64,000 nucleotides of DNA from Nyssa sinensis (taxonomy: Eukaryota; Streptophyta; Magnoliopsida; Cornales; Nyssaceae). The notes beneath the pieces were generated by a model that saw nothing but the letters and a program-made list of their open reading frames with translations, made no database searches and was not told where the DNA came from. Made by a program: the position numbers and the translations under genes. Where the stretch lies: contig CM018051.1 in assembly GCA_008638375.1 (NCBI GenBank), forward strand, positions 27,525,344 to 27,589,343, in the 5' to 3' direction. Positions 48,091 through 59,888 of the stretch are shown piece by piece (positions within the stretch are counted from its first letter, which is position 1; the number at the start of each line of letters is the position of its first letter).

Positions 48091-50440
48091 TGGTCAAAAT
48101 AGATTAAGTCAGATCATGGGTGGTCACACGGTGACACTATTATTTTAGAGATCATGGCATACAAAGCCTATCGACTAAGAGACCCTTAACTATAGGTATA
48201 TCTTGTGAAACATGATCCGACTAAGAGACCCCCAACAAAGTGTAATAATTTACAAGAAGTCATGTGAGATGGCATTCAAAATAGATATTGCAAAACTTTT
48301 TAATACATGTGCTATCCAAGCTTGTAGAACATTATGATGCAAATAAAAGCATGCTAATATTCAAATTCTTATATCATTATCAAAATATGTTTGCATTTAA
48401 GTAGTAAAGTAGTTTACAAAAATACACTTTACATAATAGCACTAGCTCAAGGCACAAGGTTACTCACCTGTAGTCTAGAGTCCACAATCCCACTCTTAAA
48501 GTCTTGATTCATTTTATCTCTATTCCTTGCTGGTGATCCTTGTTGGGTTCGTAACCATAGTGGAAGTGATTTCAAAAATCTATTTCGATCTTTTCCTTTA
48601 CATGAATCATACAATCTTGAAAAGAGGGTTAGAAATACCTTATTCTTGATAATCTTAATTGTTGAAAAAGACTTCTTGAAAAGATTGATGCAATCTTCCT
48701 TCTTTTTCTCCTCTTTTCCCTTAGGCAAAAAGTATTGCAGGACAGTGGGCTGCCTCTTATTTTTGTCTAGCATAAAAACTTATGATAAACGGCTCCCTAC
48801 ATATCATATATATAGGGCTTAACCTACTTAGGGCAAGAGAAGGGATCTAGTGGGTCCCACTAAGTTAGCTTCTAATCAGTCAATTAAATCTTAATTATCT
48901 CATAATTAATTTTAATTGACTAATTAATTTCAATTAACTCCACTATATAATTGAAATTGCACTCCAACTTAGTATAACAAAGTAAACCCATATACACTAT
49001 ACTTTTGCAGTTGGGCCCTCTACATCGATATTAATAATCAAGATTATACTGTCCAATTAATTCTCTAATTATTTTAAGAACCTAATTCAATAATTATTAA
49101 TCATTTGCAATTAATTATCATTTCAATAAACAATTTACTGAAAAGACCGGATCCAGATTTTAGTGATTAACCCATTGAATTAGCACAAAGGTGTTATCAA
49201 TCTCTCTAATATATAGTGTCGATTCCATCATGAGAATATGTGTTTCCATAGTCTAAATAATGACTTCCCAAGATACCGAGGTGTTGATCTAAAAGACCTC
49301 ACTCATTGGTAACTCAAAGTCATCACTATTCAGAACTTGAGTTCACTATCCTCTCAGGATTAAGAGTTTATTACGAACAGTGAATAAGAAACTTATTAAA
49401 GGTGAAAACAATTCCAAATAATGCGTTTCTTATAGTGATCCAGTTCAGTGTATTCCCAATACACCAATACAATAACCTAGAGTCCACTACTTTAATGGTT
49501 GAGATAAACCACCTTATCACATAAAGGTTAATTGTATTACAGCTTTACAGATAAGATGCCTAGTCTTATTAATAGCCGCAAACAATTCTTGAATTGCCTA
49601 AATAAGCAGTTCATATCTCCTGTGTATAAATCTCATTTATACACATAAACCACTCCTAATGGCAATTCAAGGACTAATCGTCTCATGATATCTAAACATA
49701 TGGTAATATAAAACTCAATAATAAATCAAATCTATTAAATAATAATAAAATATCTTAGATATAAGGGTACACATCCTAACAATCCTCAGTCATGGATCAA
49801 CATGCAATGATACTTTATTAGCATTCATCATGGCTTAAAGTGTCTTTTTATTTTATCCTATTTTCTTATGAACTTAGTCTTACTATTTAAGATTCCCTTA
49901 AATTCTCTAATTAGGATTCCTAATGCTTATTAGTTCATCTTATGGCTTACTTGAGCTTTTATGGGCATTTTGGTCATTTTACCCTTTTCACGTCTTATAC
50001 TATTCGACACTTCATTTGCCTAAACAAACTTCATTTTTGAGTCCATAGGGTCCTTAAACCTTAGGGTAGGTCCCCTTTTTACCTTTTGAGTTCATCTAAT
50101 TGCTTAATTAAGTTATAAGGGTAATCGGGTAATTCTACCATTCTTATCCCATGTTTTAGGTACCCAATTATCTTAAATGGAGTTCAGGCTTCTGGAAACA
50201 TTGATATGGGTTCCTCTTTATTTTTGATAATTTTTAGGTAGCTTAATTAAGTCTTAGGGGCGTGTTCATCATTTTAAAATTTGTTTCAAAGTTCTATTTT
50301 TCCCAAATAGACATCACAGTTGGGTCCAGAGCATCGAAAATACTAAACTTAGCTATTACGGTTCTTAATTACCCTTCTTGTGGCTTATTTTAAGTCTATG
50401 ATATTTTCATAATTTCACACTTTCATGTGGGACCATCTTT
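48090..50440 (-). mobile_element. LTR D-like fragment (D4), minus strand, split by a copia LTR
   Basis: Read on the minus strand, 50430-49790 and then 48530-48100 follow the order of D1 22680-23450 (including TGATCCATGACTGAGGAT near the insertion point, and ACAGGTGAGTAACC as a donor-like site). Both ends are missing: on the right it abuts another LTR-like start, on the left it stops near the end of D2. Confidence 0.6.
48541..49781 (-). mobile_element. Solo LTR of copia type (1241 bp), TSD ATCCT
   Basis: The flanks are ATCCT (48536-48540 and 49782-49786). On the minus strand it starts TGTTAGGATGTGTACCC and ends GAACCCAACA, a short inverted terminal style typical of plant Ty1/copia LTRs. A CTATATATA box near 48812 on the minus strand supports this orientation, which is otherwise not fixed because no internal region remains. 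Confidence 0.88.
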
Positions 50441-52323
50441 ATAACACCCCAACCTAATAAATTGGGTGTTTTTATGCAATGTACCAAAGACAGTTTTAAT
50501 GAAAACCTTTAAGGACTCAATGTGTGTTGTCGTGCCCCATCGTGTGCCCTCCCCAAAGGTAAAATAAAATAGTAAAAATGTTTGGTAGGGCATCTAGACA
50601 TGGCTTAATGCAACATATTTTAGTTTAGAAAGAATGTAAGGCCTTTATTTATTTTTAAGGAGTCGCCACCTAGCATTGGTTTAAAGATGTGCTATGTCAT
50701 CTAAAATGATTTTTAGAAAAATAAAATTTCCTTAAGAAAAGTGTTTGAATTTTGAGAATTAAATTAAAAAGTCCCGTTTTAAATGTAATGACTCCAAAAT
50801 AGTCTACTTTACCAAAAATCTTGGTTTGGAGACTCGTTTATGCTTGGGAAAGGTGTTAGGCACCCCTAAGCATCCCTAAAAGGTTACCAAACTACTATGA
50901 AATGTCATACTAACTTTTTTGAATTAAATAAGAGTTGAATTAAATATATTTTATGAAATAAAAAAAAAATTTTGAAAATTTTGAAGTGCATTTACAAGCA
51001 ATGTCCCCATTACTCTGTCACACTTCAATTAATTTAAGGTATGAAATAGAGCCCCTGGAAGTAGGCTATTTTGAAAAGAGCTGATTTGAATTGAGTTTTT
51101 AAAATGGAAAGTTCGTTTTGGATGGTGGATTTATCAAATGAAAAATATGGTGCCTACTTGATTTTTTCAAATAAGGAACAAATACAAGTTATATGAAGCA
51201 TTAGTCAATTCCTTTTGACAGTTCAAATTTTGAAAACAACACATTAATTTCATGAGAGAAATAATGTTTTGAAAATTATGATTTCAATTATTTTGGTTTG
51301 GAAAATACGATTCCAACTATTTGAAAGAGGTTGAATTGAGTTCGAATTTGGGAAATATGATTCCAATTGTTTGAAAAAGGAAATTATGATTCCATTGACT
51401 TGATTTTGAAAGTAAATTTCAATTCATTTGATTTTGAAAAGGAAGTTACGATTCCTATTTGATTTGATTTTGAAGGGATTTTACTATTCCAACTTGAAAA
51501 GGAAATTACGATTCCAATTGATTTGATATTGAAAGGAAATTACAATTCCATTTAATTTGAATTTAAAAAGGAAACTACAATTCCTTTTTGGTTTGATTTT
51601 AAAGAAAGAATTATGATTCCAACAATTTGACTTGAAATGAAATTTATGATTCCAATTCAATTTGATTAAAGAAAATTATGATTCCAGTTATTGGATTTGG
51701 AAAGGAATTTACGACTCCAATTTTGAAAAAGGAAACTATAATTCTAATTTTAAAAAATGAACTTATGATTCAATTTGGTTTCAAAAGAGATTAAAATATG
51801 GCAAGAAATAATAAAACATAATTAATAATGTACAAGAATCAATATTAAAATATAAAGTTGAGCAGCCTAGTCTAATCATTTTAAAATAAACAAAATTGTA
51901 CTTGTTAAAAATAAAAAATAAAAAAAAATAAAGGAGACCGTTACCTACCGGCTTCAATGCTTTAATTTAACAAAGATCATAATATTTTTAGTCCAAATAA
52001 TTAATAAGAAAATAAATTTCTTTTATTTTCTAAATAATGACAATAAAAAATAAAACAAAATCATTTACTATTATTTTTCATTTTCCTTTTCTTTTTTTTA
52101 TTTTTCTTTCCTTTTCTCCTTCCCTATGTTAATGGCAGTACCCCAACTAGCTCATACCCATCTCCTTTGATTCTCAACAAATCTCAAAAGAGAGTTGGGT
52201 GTTTACACGTGTATATGTTTATGCATGTACATGTGAGTATGTAATGTGTATATGTATATATATAGGTAGAGAGAGAAAAAAGTGAGAGATAGGGGTTGGA
52301 GTCTTAGAGAGAGAGAGTGAGAG
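50441..52323 (+). mobile_element. LTR debris, family with GGAGTCGCCACC motif
   Basis: It opens TATAACACCCCAACC (a probable TGTAACACCCC with a mutated start). A second LTR-like start, TGTTGTCGTGCCCCATCG, is at about 50525. Next come the phrases GGAGTCGCCACCTAGC and CTTGGGAAAGGTGTTAGGC, which recur in long plant gypsy-type LTRs. It includes a degenerate minisatellite (51255-51790). The right part (52140-52320) is TA/GA-rich. No TSD could be matched, and there may be two fragments here. Confidence 0.5.
51255..51790 (+). repeat. Degenerate ~35-45-bp minisatellite, about 13 copies
   Basis: Units are variants of GGAAATTACGATTCCAATT followed by a GATTTGATTTTGAAA-like spacer. ATGATTCCA/ACGATTCCA occurs more than a dozen times. 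Spacing is irregular, so the array is old. Confidence 0.85.
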
Positions 52324-53304
52324 TGTAGAGATCTAAAAAATGAGGAAAAATTTTTCGTTTTGCCGGTAGAACATTTTGCATGCACGGTTTTGTCGGTAAA
52401 AGCCGGTTTTGTCGGTAAAGCATATATAGGCATGATTTCATCGTTTGACATGTTTAGAAGCATATTTGGACTATGTTATAGAAGAGAAATATTCTTAAAA
52501 AATTGTGAGGTAACCGCTGTATGAATTTCAGCAAAAACGGAAACAGTTTCTGAAATTGGACAAAAAGGGCACTCAGGTGACCCGAGTGGAAACGGCCAAA
52601 AACTGAGCTCAGACGAAAATGTTTCCTTCTGAAAGTTTTCATTTAAAATAATTTTATATACATTGGCTAAAACAAAATTTCGAATTGAAGTGTTTAGGAA
52701 TGGGTTGTAGAGTAATGGTTTTCGGGCTCATTAAGGGCAAAATGGTCATTTGCCCTTAACCCTTTGGTCCCTCACTCTATAAATAGGACACTTAGACACA
52801 CATTTATACAGAATTCATTCTGTATATGCAGCAGGTCACGTTCTTGAGAGAGAGAGAAAAGCCCTAGATTCTTCAACTTTCAAGCTGCCGAAACACACCT
52901 TTCGAGCGGGATTATGGCCAAACTTCCTTCTGAGAAGTTGTTCGTCTCCAGGAGTAATATATTCTCACCAAACAGTTTGGCAGTCCAGCAAACATAGCCA
53001 CCGCATTTTAAGAAAAATTGATTTTAGGTATGGTTTCTTGCTAAGCTAGGAATAGATTTAGTTTTTCCTACCTTATTACATGTTGTTTGACTAGTTTTGA
53101 TGTTTATTCATGCTAGGAAGTTATCTAAGAGGTGTTACTTTGAAGGACTTAGAGTTAGTAATTTGGGGCTTTATGTATTCTTTGGTTTATTTGATGTTTT
53201 GTTGCCATAAGAATGACTTATCTTGTCTTTGTATTTGATTGCTATATTTGATGTGTATTTATGTGATATTTACTTGACATCTTGGAAGGGAATTGGTTGT
53301 GTAA
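52324..53304 (+). mobile_element. LTR family C, copy C3, 5' part
   Basis: It starts TGTAGAGATCT after GAGAG (52319-52323) and matches the minus strand of C1 from 17481 down to about 16550. It contains the TATA box at 52777 and the segment TTAGGTATGGTTTCTTGC. At 53305 the match to C1 breaks where a different sequence (TGTAAAGATTC) begins. The donor GTAAGT seen in C1 is mutated here. Confidence 0.85.
52777..52786 (+). promoter_or_regulatory. TATA box of LTR C3
   Basis: CTATAAATAG, after TGGTCCCTCACT; the same phrase is on the minus strand at 17029-17037 in C1. Confidence 0.68.
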
Positions 53305-55559
53305 TGTAAAGATTCAAAAATTTGGAATAAAATTTTTTTTTTAGAACACTGCGAATGTCCTTAATTTCTAATTAATTTAAATTTTGAAAAAAAAAATATA
53401 ATATAATAAAAATAAAATAAAAATATGTATAATAGTATATATGAGAAAAAAAATGTAAAGTATGATGTATATATATGTGTGTGTGTGTGTGTATGTATAT
53501 ATATATATATGTGTGTGTGTGTGTGGTAGAAAACGAATAAAAGAAGAGAAAAAAAAAAAAAAAAGAAACGGGAGGGAAAGAAAAAGAAAAGAGAAAAGAA
53601 GAAAAAAGGGAACGGTGCAGTCTCGGGTGAGGGAGAATGGCAGAACAGGGGAGAAGGAAAGGGGGAAGAAAAGAGAGAAAGAAGAAGAAAGGGAAGAGGA
53701 AGAAGCGGCGGTGGTCGCGAGGGGAATCGAGGCTAGAGGGCGACGGAGGAGCGACGGCGGATGGGACGATCGTCGAAGGCATGGCATCGGAGTTCATTGA
53801 TCGGACGGTGGTTGAGATTATTGGGAGAGAAGATCGCGACTTCGTTAGATCTCGGGGCTGGGATCCTTGCGACTGAGTGGATCCGTTGGGGTATGATTGA
53901 ACAGGTCTGTATGTGTATTTATCTGTGTGTTTGTGAAGTGATGGGGCTGTGTGTTGTGGATTGGAGGGACGCGAAGCAGCAACGATTTTGACGGATCACT
54001 AGATCGTGGTCTGAGTTCGGTTTCTGCTTCAGATTTTGATGGTTCAATGGTCATGGGTTGATTCAACGGAAACTTGGGGTTACGATTCTATGATTTGTGT
54101 TGCGGTTTTGTGTGTGTGGCTGTTTGGGTTTGACGCAGAGCAGGAGATGGAACAGGTTGTTGTTACGGTTGTGGTGTATCGCTACGGTTGTGGGAGTTGT
54201 GTATATCTATGTGTGTATGTGTTTGTGTATTGCTAGAGCAGAGGGGAAAACTGAAACAGGGAGAGAGTGGCGGCAGTAGCGGTGCAGTGCAGCAATATGT
54301 AGATCATATATGGTGTGCTTGTGTCGTTGGAACAAGGGAAAAGAGAGAATGAGGACCGCAGCAGCAGGCGCGGCGTGCAGCGCTGTGTGTGGTGCGTGGT
54401 GGTGGTTCAGGTGTATTGGTTCCGTGAGATTTAATATATGTATGTGTGTGATCGTGTTGCAGGTAATTATATCTATATGTACATTTATATTGTGTGGATG
54501 TTACGGATTTGTGACTCGAAGTTGGGCGTGGTTGTTGTGGTTGTGTGACTCGAGATTGGACGTGTGGAGGTTGCAGTTTTTGTGGCTCGGGATTGTGTGT
54601 GATGTTACGATTTTGTGGGGGTTTCCCTGTTTCCGCCATTTCCAGTTGAGAACAGGGGTGGATTAGGGGCTGGTTTGTGCAGCGGTATTGATCACCGTTT
54701 TGCCCCAGTTACATCTCGAAATCTTTGAGTGGGAATGAGGAAATTCAGCCGGGATAAATTATATGTTGCTTTGATGATGCGTAGTTGGAATCCTACGCAT
54801 TGTGTTGGGTCAGGAGGTGGTGTTTTTGTATAGCTTGTTGGTTTGTGATTGCTGTGATGAATTGAAAGGTTTAAGTGTGAGTGATGCTTGGTGTTGGATG
54901 GTTTGAGCCCCGAATTTCAATCAGTTGGTGAATGTGAGTACTACAGAAGTGCTGCAGCACCTGTTGTTCAAGATGGACTGAGTTTAGTGAGAAATTTAAA
55001 TACTAGTCTTGTTGATGTAAATTTGGAGTGCATTTGTTGATCGGATTCTGCGGCTAGTGTTCATGGGTTGAATCAGTAGCTTGGAAAGGACGGATTGTGA
55101 TTAGAATTGGATGGATGATTGAGGGGACTGATTCATATGAGGAAGTTGCTGGAATTGCAACCGGGTTGGAAAAGTTACAGTTGGAAGATGGCTCACTCAA
55201 TTTCAAGCAGAGAAGTTATTGTCCATTCATCTAGAGGGTTGACTGAGTCTGAAACTTTATTCAAAAACTTAATGGCCATCCTTCGGGATGATGTTATCTG
55301 TTATGATGGCACGGTGAGGAATGTATGTAGTAATTCGATTATCCAATTTGAGTATGGGGTCAAGGCTGAAGAAGCTGATGAAACTGGATTTAAAATGTTT
55401 GGCCGACTCGATCAACCTGCTAATGTGTTTTCTTCGACTCCTGATCCGTGGACTAAAGATTAACCTCAAACTCTCTAGACAGCTACAGTAGGAGGACTGA
55501 GTCATTCATCAGTTGATTGGACTACGTAGTGGACACAACTTAGTAGGGTTGTGACCAAC
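53305..55559 (+). mobile_element. Unclassified insertion in LTR C3 (left part)
   Basis: It begins TGTAAAGATTC, possibly a decayed LTR start. It runs through A-rich, GT-rich and purine-rich low-complexity sequence (53380-53720), a GT/GC-rich stretch to about 54660 that distantly resembles 43200-43330 of LTR E (shared GAGAACAGGGG), and then a host-gene fragment (55209-55367). It is interrupted by solo LTR F and continues past 58943. Its right end is unresolved, somewhere before about 59240 where similarity to C1 is clear again. Confidence 0.55.
55209..55367 (+). pseudogene. Captured fragment of plant RNA polymerase IV/V largest subunit
   Basis: Fifty-three codons, inside an open frame that runs 55119-55463, resemble the largest subunit of the plant silencing polymerases (NRPD1 or NRPE1). 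Seen: REVIVHSSRGLTE, then TLFKNLMAILRD, then VICYDGTVRN and VCSNSIIQFEYG. In the family this stretch lies just before the conserved block that begins around GEPVG, in the region between catalytic blocks F and G. Upstream (residues 1-30 of the frame) and downstream (EEADETGFKMFGRL onwards) do not match it, so only part of one or two exons is present. LTEPGT of the family reads LTESET and RDVV reads RDDV. It lies in a transposable element, without the rest of the gene, so it is a capture rather than a working gene. Pol IV versus Pol V cannot be decided. Confidence 0.8.
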
Positions 55560-58500
55560 TGTCACGACCCGAAACCCACCCTATGCGGATCTCGTGTCGC
55601 GGGGCCGACCCGAAGGCCGTCCCTACTTTTTCCATTCTTGTATCATAGTACTAATATGCAAAATACTAAAATCCTTGAACAATAACAGCGGAAGTCTTAT
55701 CAGTAATAGTACATCAGCGGAAGTCTTTCCAATACATAATATGGTTCTACATGAACAAAATAAGAACCAAACGTAACCAGCACCCGAGGGTGGTGAATAC
55801 ATGGGAGAACTAAAACATAGACTGATACGTTTCCTCAAAATGTCCTCCTATGCTTTCAGACTCCTACTGGGGTCTTGCAGCGTCATCACCTGAAATGGGG
55901 GTAAATGGGGTGGAATGAGCTACGAGAGCTCAGCAAGTAAAAACAGATCTCCGACACTGGTATCGATAAGATACAATTCCATGAATAAGATTATGATAGC
56001 CAATCATAAGGAATGAGATGCTGTAATAGCCAATGAGAACAGTTGCCATGAAGGCCAATGAATAATAAGTCACAATGTTCAATTAGGAGTAATGGATACA
56101 CCATCAACATGAATCTCTCAACAACAATACAACAACAAGAAGTACTGCCACAATAAACCAATCACAATCAATTCAATGAAGAGTGTCCTCTCAGTTTAAG
56201 ATAAGTCACAAGGAATAGTGTTATTCAATAACGTAATCATACCAATTCTTAGGAGATGCATTTACTCTGTTCTCAGGTAAAATGCCAATGTAAATGTAAA
56301 TGAAATGCCAATGGGAATGCAATGAAAATGCCAATGTTTATGCCAGTCAATTGTCGGTGGAAAGCCTTCGAGGAATTCATTCCTGCCACCTATCCATTTA
56401 TGTACTTGACCCTTAGGTCTCCAGTTAATACAGAAAGCATTGGATGGATATTGTGACTGAGCACAAATCCCGTATTCATAACATATCATGATTATTCATT
56501 ATTCCATAGAAGTATAAAATGGAATATCATATATTCAGTAAAGACATAGCAGTAAGCCTTTCAAGGCATGGTTCACAATAAGGACATAGCAGACAATAAA
56601 GACATAGCAGTAAGCCTTTCAAGGCATGGTTCACATGATAACAACGACATAGCAGTCAATCAATGTCCACAAGATAGAACAATATCGCATTGTGGATAGC
56701 AATAACGTGAGGTACTTTCTAGAGTACAAGCTTGGCAGTAAAGAGAATAAACTTGGCTAGGAAACACCATATGGAAGAGAAAGGGAATTTACTTACCTCT
56801 ATCGTGATTCTATCTCAGAAATCCGTGAGTGTACCCTTGCATTTGGAGTTTCCTATATATCAGTGAATACGTTTTAGAATAAATGCTATTCATCAAATTT
56901 TATGCCTTTCTATCATAAGTATTTCAAATACTATTTTAGACTTTACCATTGAGTCTGGAATGCCGAAGAAAGTCGGTTTAGGCTTTCGCGGAATTCCATT
57001 TGGACTTTTGTACTAAAAAGGGCAAAATGGTCATTTTATACTTTTACGGTATTTTATCCTTCGGGGTTCCGTCTCATAAAATGGACCCCACCATTGGACT
57101 CAGAACGTCCGAGATAATAAGTTTTGACTATTCATTTGTATCGTTTGGACTTCGTTTGACCCATATTTGAGATAGGGGCATTATTGTAAAAATTAATATT
57201 TAATTAATTTTCCTGTTTGGGCCACAGTAACATTTCCTAAAACATTTGGGGTCAAAATGTAAATAATCAAAGTTGCGGTCTGAACCAGTTGGTTCACTGT
57301 TTAGAAACCCTAACCGGTCCGGTTCTTCACTGAACCAAATGGTTCAGTTCAATTCATAGAACCGGATTACAATAAACCCAGTCCCTATCCTATCCATGGT
57401 TTGGATAACCCCAAACCCAATTCTATTTATTATCCCTGTAACCAAACAGGCCCAAATCCATTTAAATTAAAAACCCAAAACGACACAGTATCACTTAATC
57501 ATTTATTTCCGGTCGGGTCCCGACCCGGATCCAACCCGGATCCGTTTCCTTTTAACCCGAATAGACCCACGATAATCCGGTCACCCCCTTCATCACTCCA
57601 GTAGGAAAACAGTAGGGTTCCGTCACCATCTCCGGTGACGGCAACCTGTCCCGATCAGTTTTCTCTCCCATTTTCAATGCCAATCTCTTCCTTTCTTCCC
57701 CACGACCTCATTCCTATCCTCCATTTCCCTCAAAACCTTCCCAATCTTCTCGAATATGGAGGTTAATAGCTCCGGCCGGTTTTCCGGTGAGCTGGTTTTT
57801 CTCATTTTCCCTATGATTTCTTCATCATTTTTCATTCTTTCTTTTTCATTTAGTTTTCTGCACTTGTAAGGTTTAGATCTAGGTTATTTGAACACCATTT
57901 TATGCATAAAATATTAGAGAAGTCCAAGCTACCCGAATTATCCTTATACTTGCAACTCCGTTTTTCTACCAGATTTCTCAACCATTTTACATGGTTCTTT
58001 TTGCTAAATGTTCCTTATTCTGTACTCTTCAAGACCCTATCAATAAAATTCAACTTCATGCTTGAAATCAGAAATTTAAAAGCTTGATAAAACTCACCAA
58101 TTTTTCTGGGTTTCTGCTCGCAGTGACCTTTAGAACTCCTCTTACTCTCGTTTCCAATTCTCCCTTTTCCTCTACTCCTTTTCAGTGTCTTTGATGTTCT
58201 CTCTTTTCTGTTTCTTAGCCAACACGACTCACACACATATATATATATATATATCTATACACCGCACGACCTCTTTCTTTCTCTAGCTTATCTCTCTCTT
58301 TCTCCCTCTCTCTCTCTTCCCTGCAGTCATTCTTGACTGCCGTGAACCGCCCTTTGATCCTCCATCACCCACGTACCATGCTTGCTATATATATATATAT
58401 ATGCACACAATCCACTTGCACCAAGGTCGGTGGCCTTGGTGCTTTTCTCTCAGTCGCACAGCACACACACACAGTGACATATGCACTGGTCAGCAGCCCT

Positions 58501-58938
58501 CTTTCCTTTTTCCCTTGTCTTTTCTTGATATTTCCTTTTATATTTATACATGTATTATGTATACATATACATATATATACATAACATACATTATACCATA
58601 TGTATTATACACATATAGAATACGTATCTTATACGTGAGAGTATATCCATATACGTGCATGTATATCCAGTTATGACAGTGTACGCATACACTGAATTTT
58701 GACGTACTATGTGTATGTGAAATATGGTCGTGCATGGAAATGCGTTCATGCACGCATTACGATGCAATATCCCGGGGTGCTCGGCGTTGCCCGGCACTGG
58801 TTATACACTTCATCATTTATAGTTTCCATTTATTCATTTCCATGAAATATCCTAACATAGAGCTTAAAACCGCTCAGGTTATGCTATTCAGTCGACTTGC
58901 CTCGGTAAACGTGTCGTATCCCGGGTCGGGATATCACA
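55560..58938 (-). mobile_element. Solo LTR, family F (3379 bp), TSD CCAAC
   Basis: Minus strand: it starts TGTGATATCCCGACCCGG at 58938 and ends GGGTTTCGGGTCGTGACA at 55560; CCAAC flanks it (55555-55559 and 58939-58943). Its end (GGGACGGCC...TCGGCCCC) is like LTR A, whereas its start is like LTR B. Candidate intron on the minus strand from 56796 (AGAG|GTAAGTAA) to 55890 (CATTTCAG|GTGATG). Repeated blocks near 56930-57180; ACCGGTT-like sites near 57310. Confidence 0.94.
56525..56665 (-). repeat. ~60-bp tandem duplication in LTR F
   Basis: GACATAGCAGTAAGCCTTTC plus AAGGCATGGTTCAC occurs twice, with a third partial GACATAGCAG unit after each. It lies inside the candidate intron of LTR F. Confidence 0.85.
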
Positions 58939-58943
58939 CCAAC

Positions 58944-59425
58944 CCTATCAGGTATGGTGTTTTGCTAATGTTAGAAATGAAGTTAAGTTAGAAATGTTTG
59001 TGAATGACTGGAATGCTTTATGTGTTTGTTTGTAATGTGTTTACTTGATAACTTGAAATTGATTGTTCACATGTTTATGTGTTACTTGCAAGTTTAGTAA
59101 AGTGAAGAACATGAATTATGATAGGTGAACACATGAGATATGCATGTATATGAAACTGATTGATGATTTATTTATTATTGTCCGAGTATGCTATATTATT
59201 GAGATCCATGTTTCATTAACATTGCATTGGCATATTGGCATATGATGAATCCTTTGAGAACATGGCGTGGGTAAGCACGTGGTGCTTTGCATTATGAGGG
59301 TGTAGATCCTGTGGTGAAAAACCCAAAATTGGCCATTGCATTGGTACTCTGTGTCCATCGGGGAGTACCCGTAAATGAGACATGGGTGTGACATAGAGTT
59401 GTGCATGGGTGTGTCACGCATACCA

Positions 59426-59460
<35 letters not shown>

Positions 59461-59888
59461 CTGCGATGCTTGAATGTCATTTAGAAATAAATGCACACTT
59501 TGCACATGCCACGCCTTAGCTTTATTTCTTGCATTAGCACTTCATCATACCAGCATGTTGGCGCTGACCCATTCGTGGGAACCATATTTCAGATGACATT
59601 CCCGACACCTGAGGCTTGAGGAAGTCTAGCCGAGTGGAGGAGACTTGACTGTAGATGGATATTTGGCCTTGGGGCGTGTTTTGTGATGTACGGGCTTAAG
59701 CCCAATGATATATATATGTATGTTGACAGAAGTGAATGTATGTATCTATTAAATCGTCTTCAGTTGTATAATTAGGCGATGTATATGTAAATTTGATGAG
59801 ATTGTGGCCACTGAGTGAGGTTGGGTTGTAATATGTTTATATTTACGAAAATTCGTGAAATATATCATGTCTATCAGGTGAGAAAAGG
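58944..59888 (+). mobile_element. Right part of the unclassified insertion, then LTR C3 3' part
   Basis: From about 59240 to 59880 it matches the minus strand of C1 (16270 down to about 15590), including GTGGTGAAAAACCCAAAATT, ACCAGCATGTTGG and TTTCAGATGAC. The join with the 53305 insertion lies somewhere in 58944-59240 and could not be placed. A (TA)n tract is at 59428-59459. The LTR C3 end is displaced beyond the window by LTR B3. Confidence 0.65.

Noticed and set aside
48447..48773. 108-codon minus-strand frame across the copia LTR border
   Set aside because: It spans the LTR end, TSD and flanking D4 sequence, so it is a chance joining.
53372..53800. Overlapping 112-141-codon frames on both strands
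   Set aside because: Caused by purine-rich and GT-rich low-complexity sequence; composition bias explains the lack of stops.
54310..54666. 118-codon frame beginning MVCLCRWNKG
   Set aside because: GT-rich low-complexity, no recognisable motif, open on both strands.
57401..57604. Host gene 5' end upstream of 57760 (promoter-like CT-rich leader)
   Set aside because: It lies inside solo LTR F; similar leader-like sequence occurs in other LTRs, and no downstream coding sequence is present.
53305..59040. Simple 5-bp-TSD LTR insertion (TGTAA) at 53305
   Set aside because: A second TGTAA exists near 59031 but the preceding bases do not form an LTR end; the boundary is left open.
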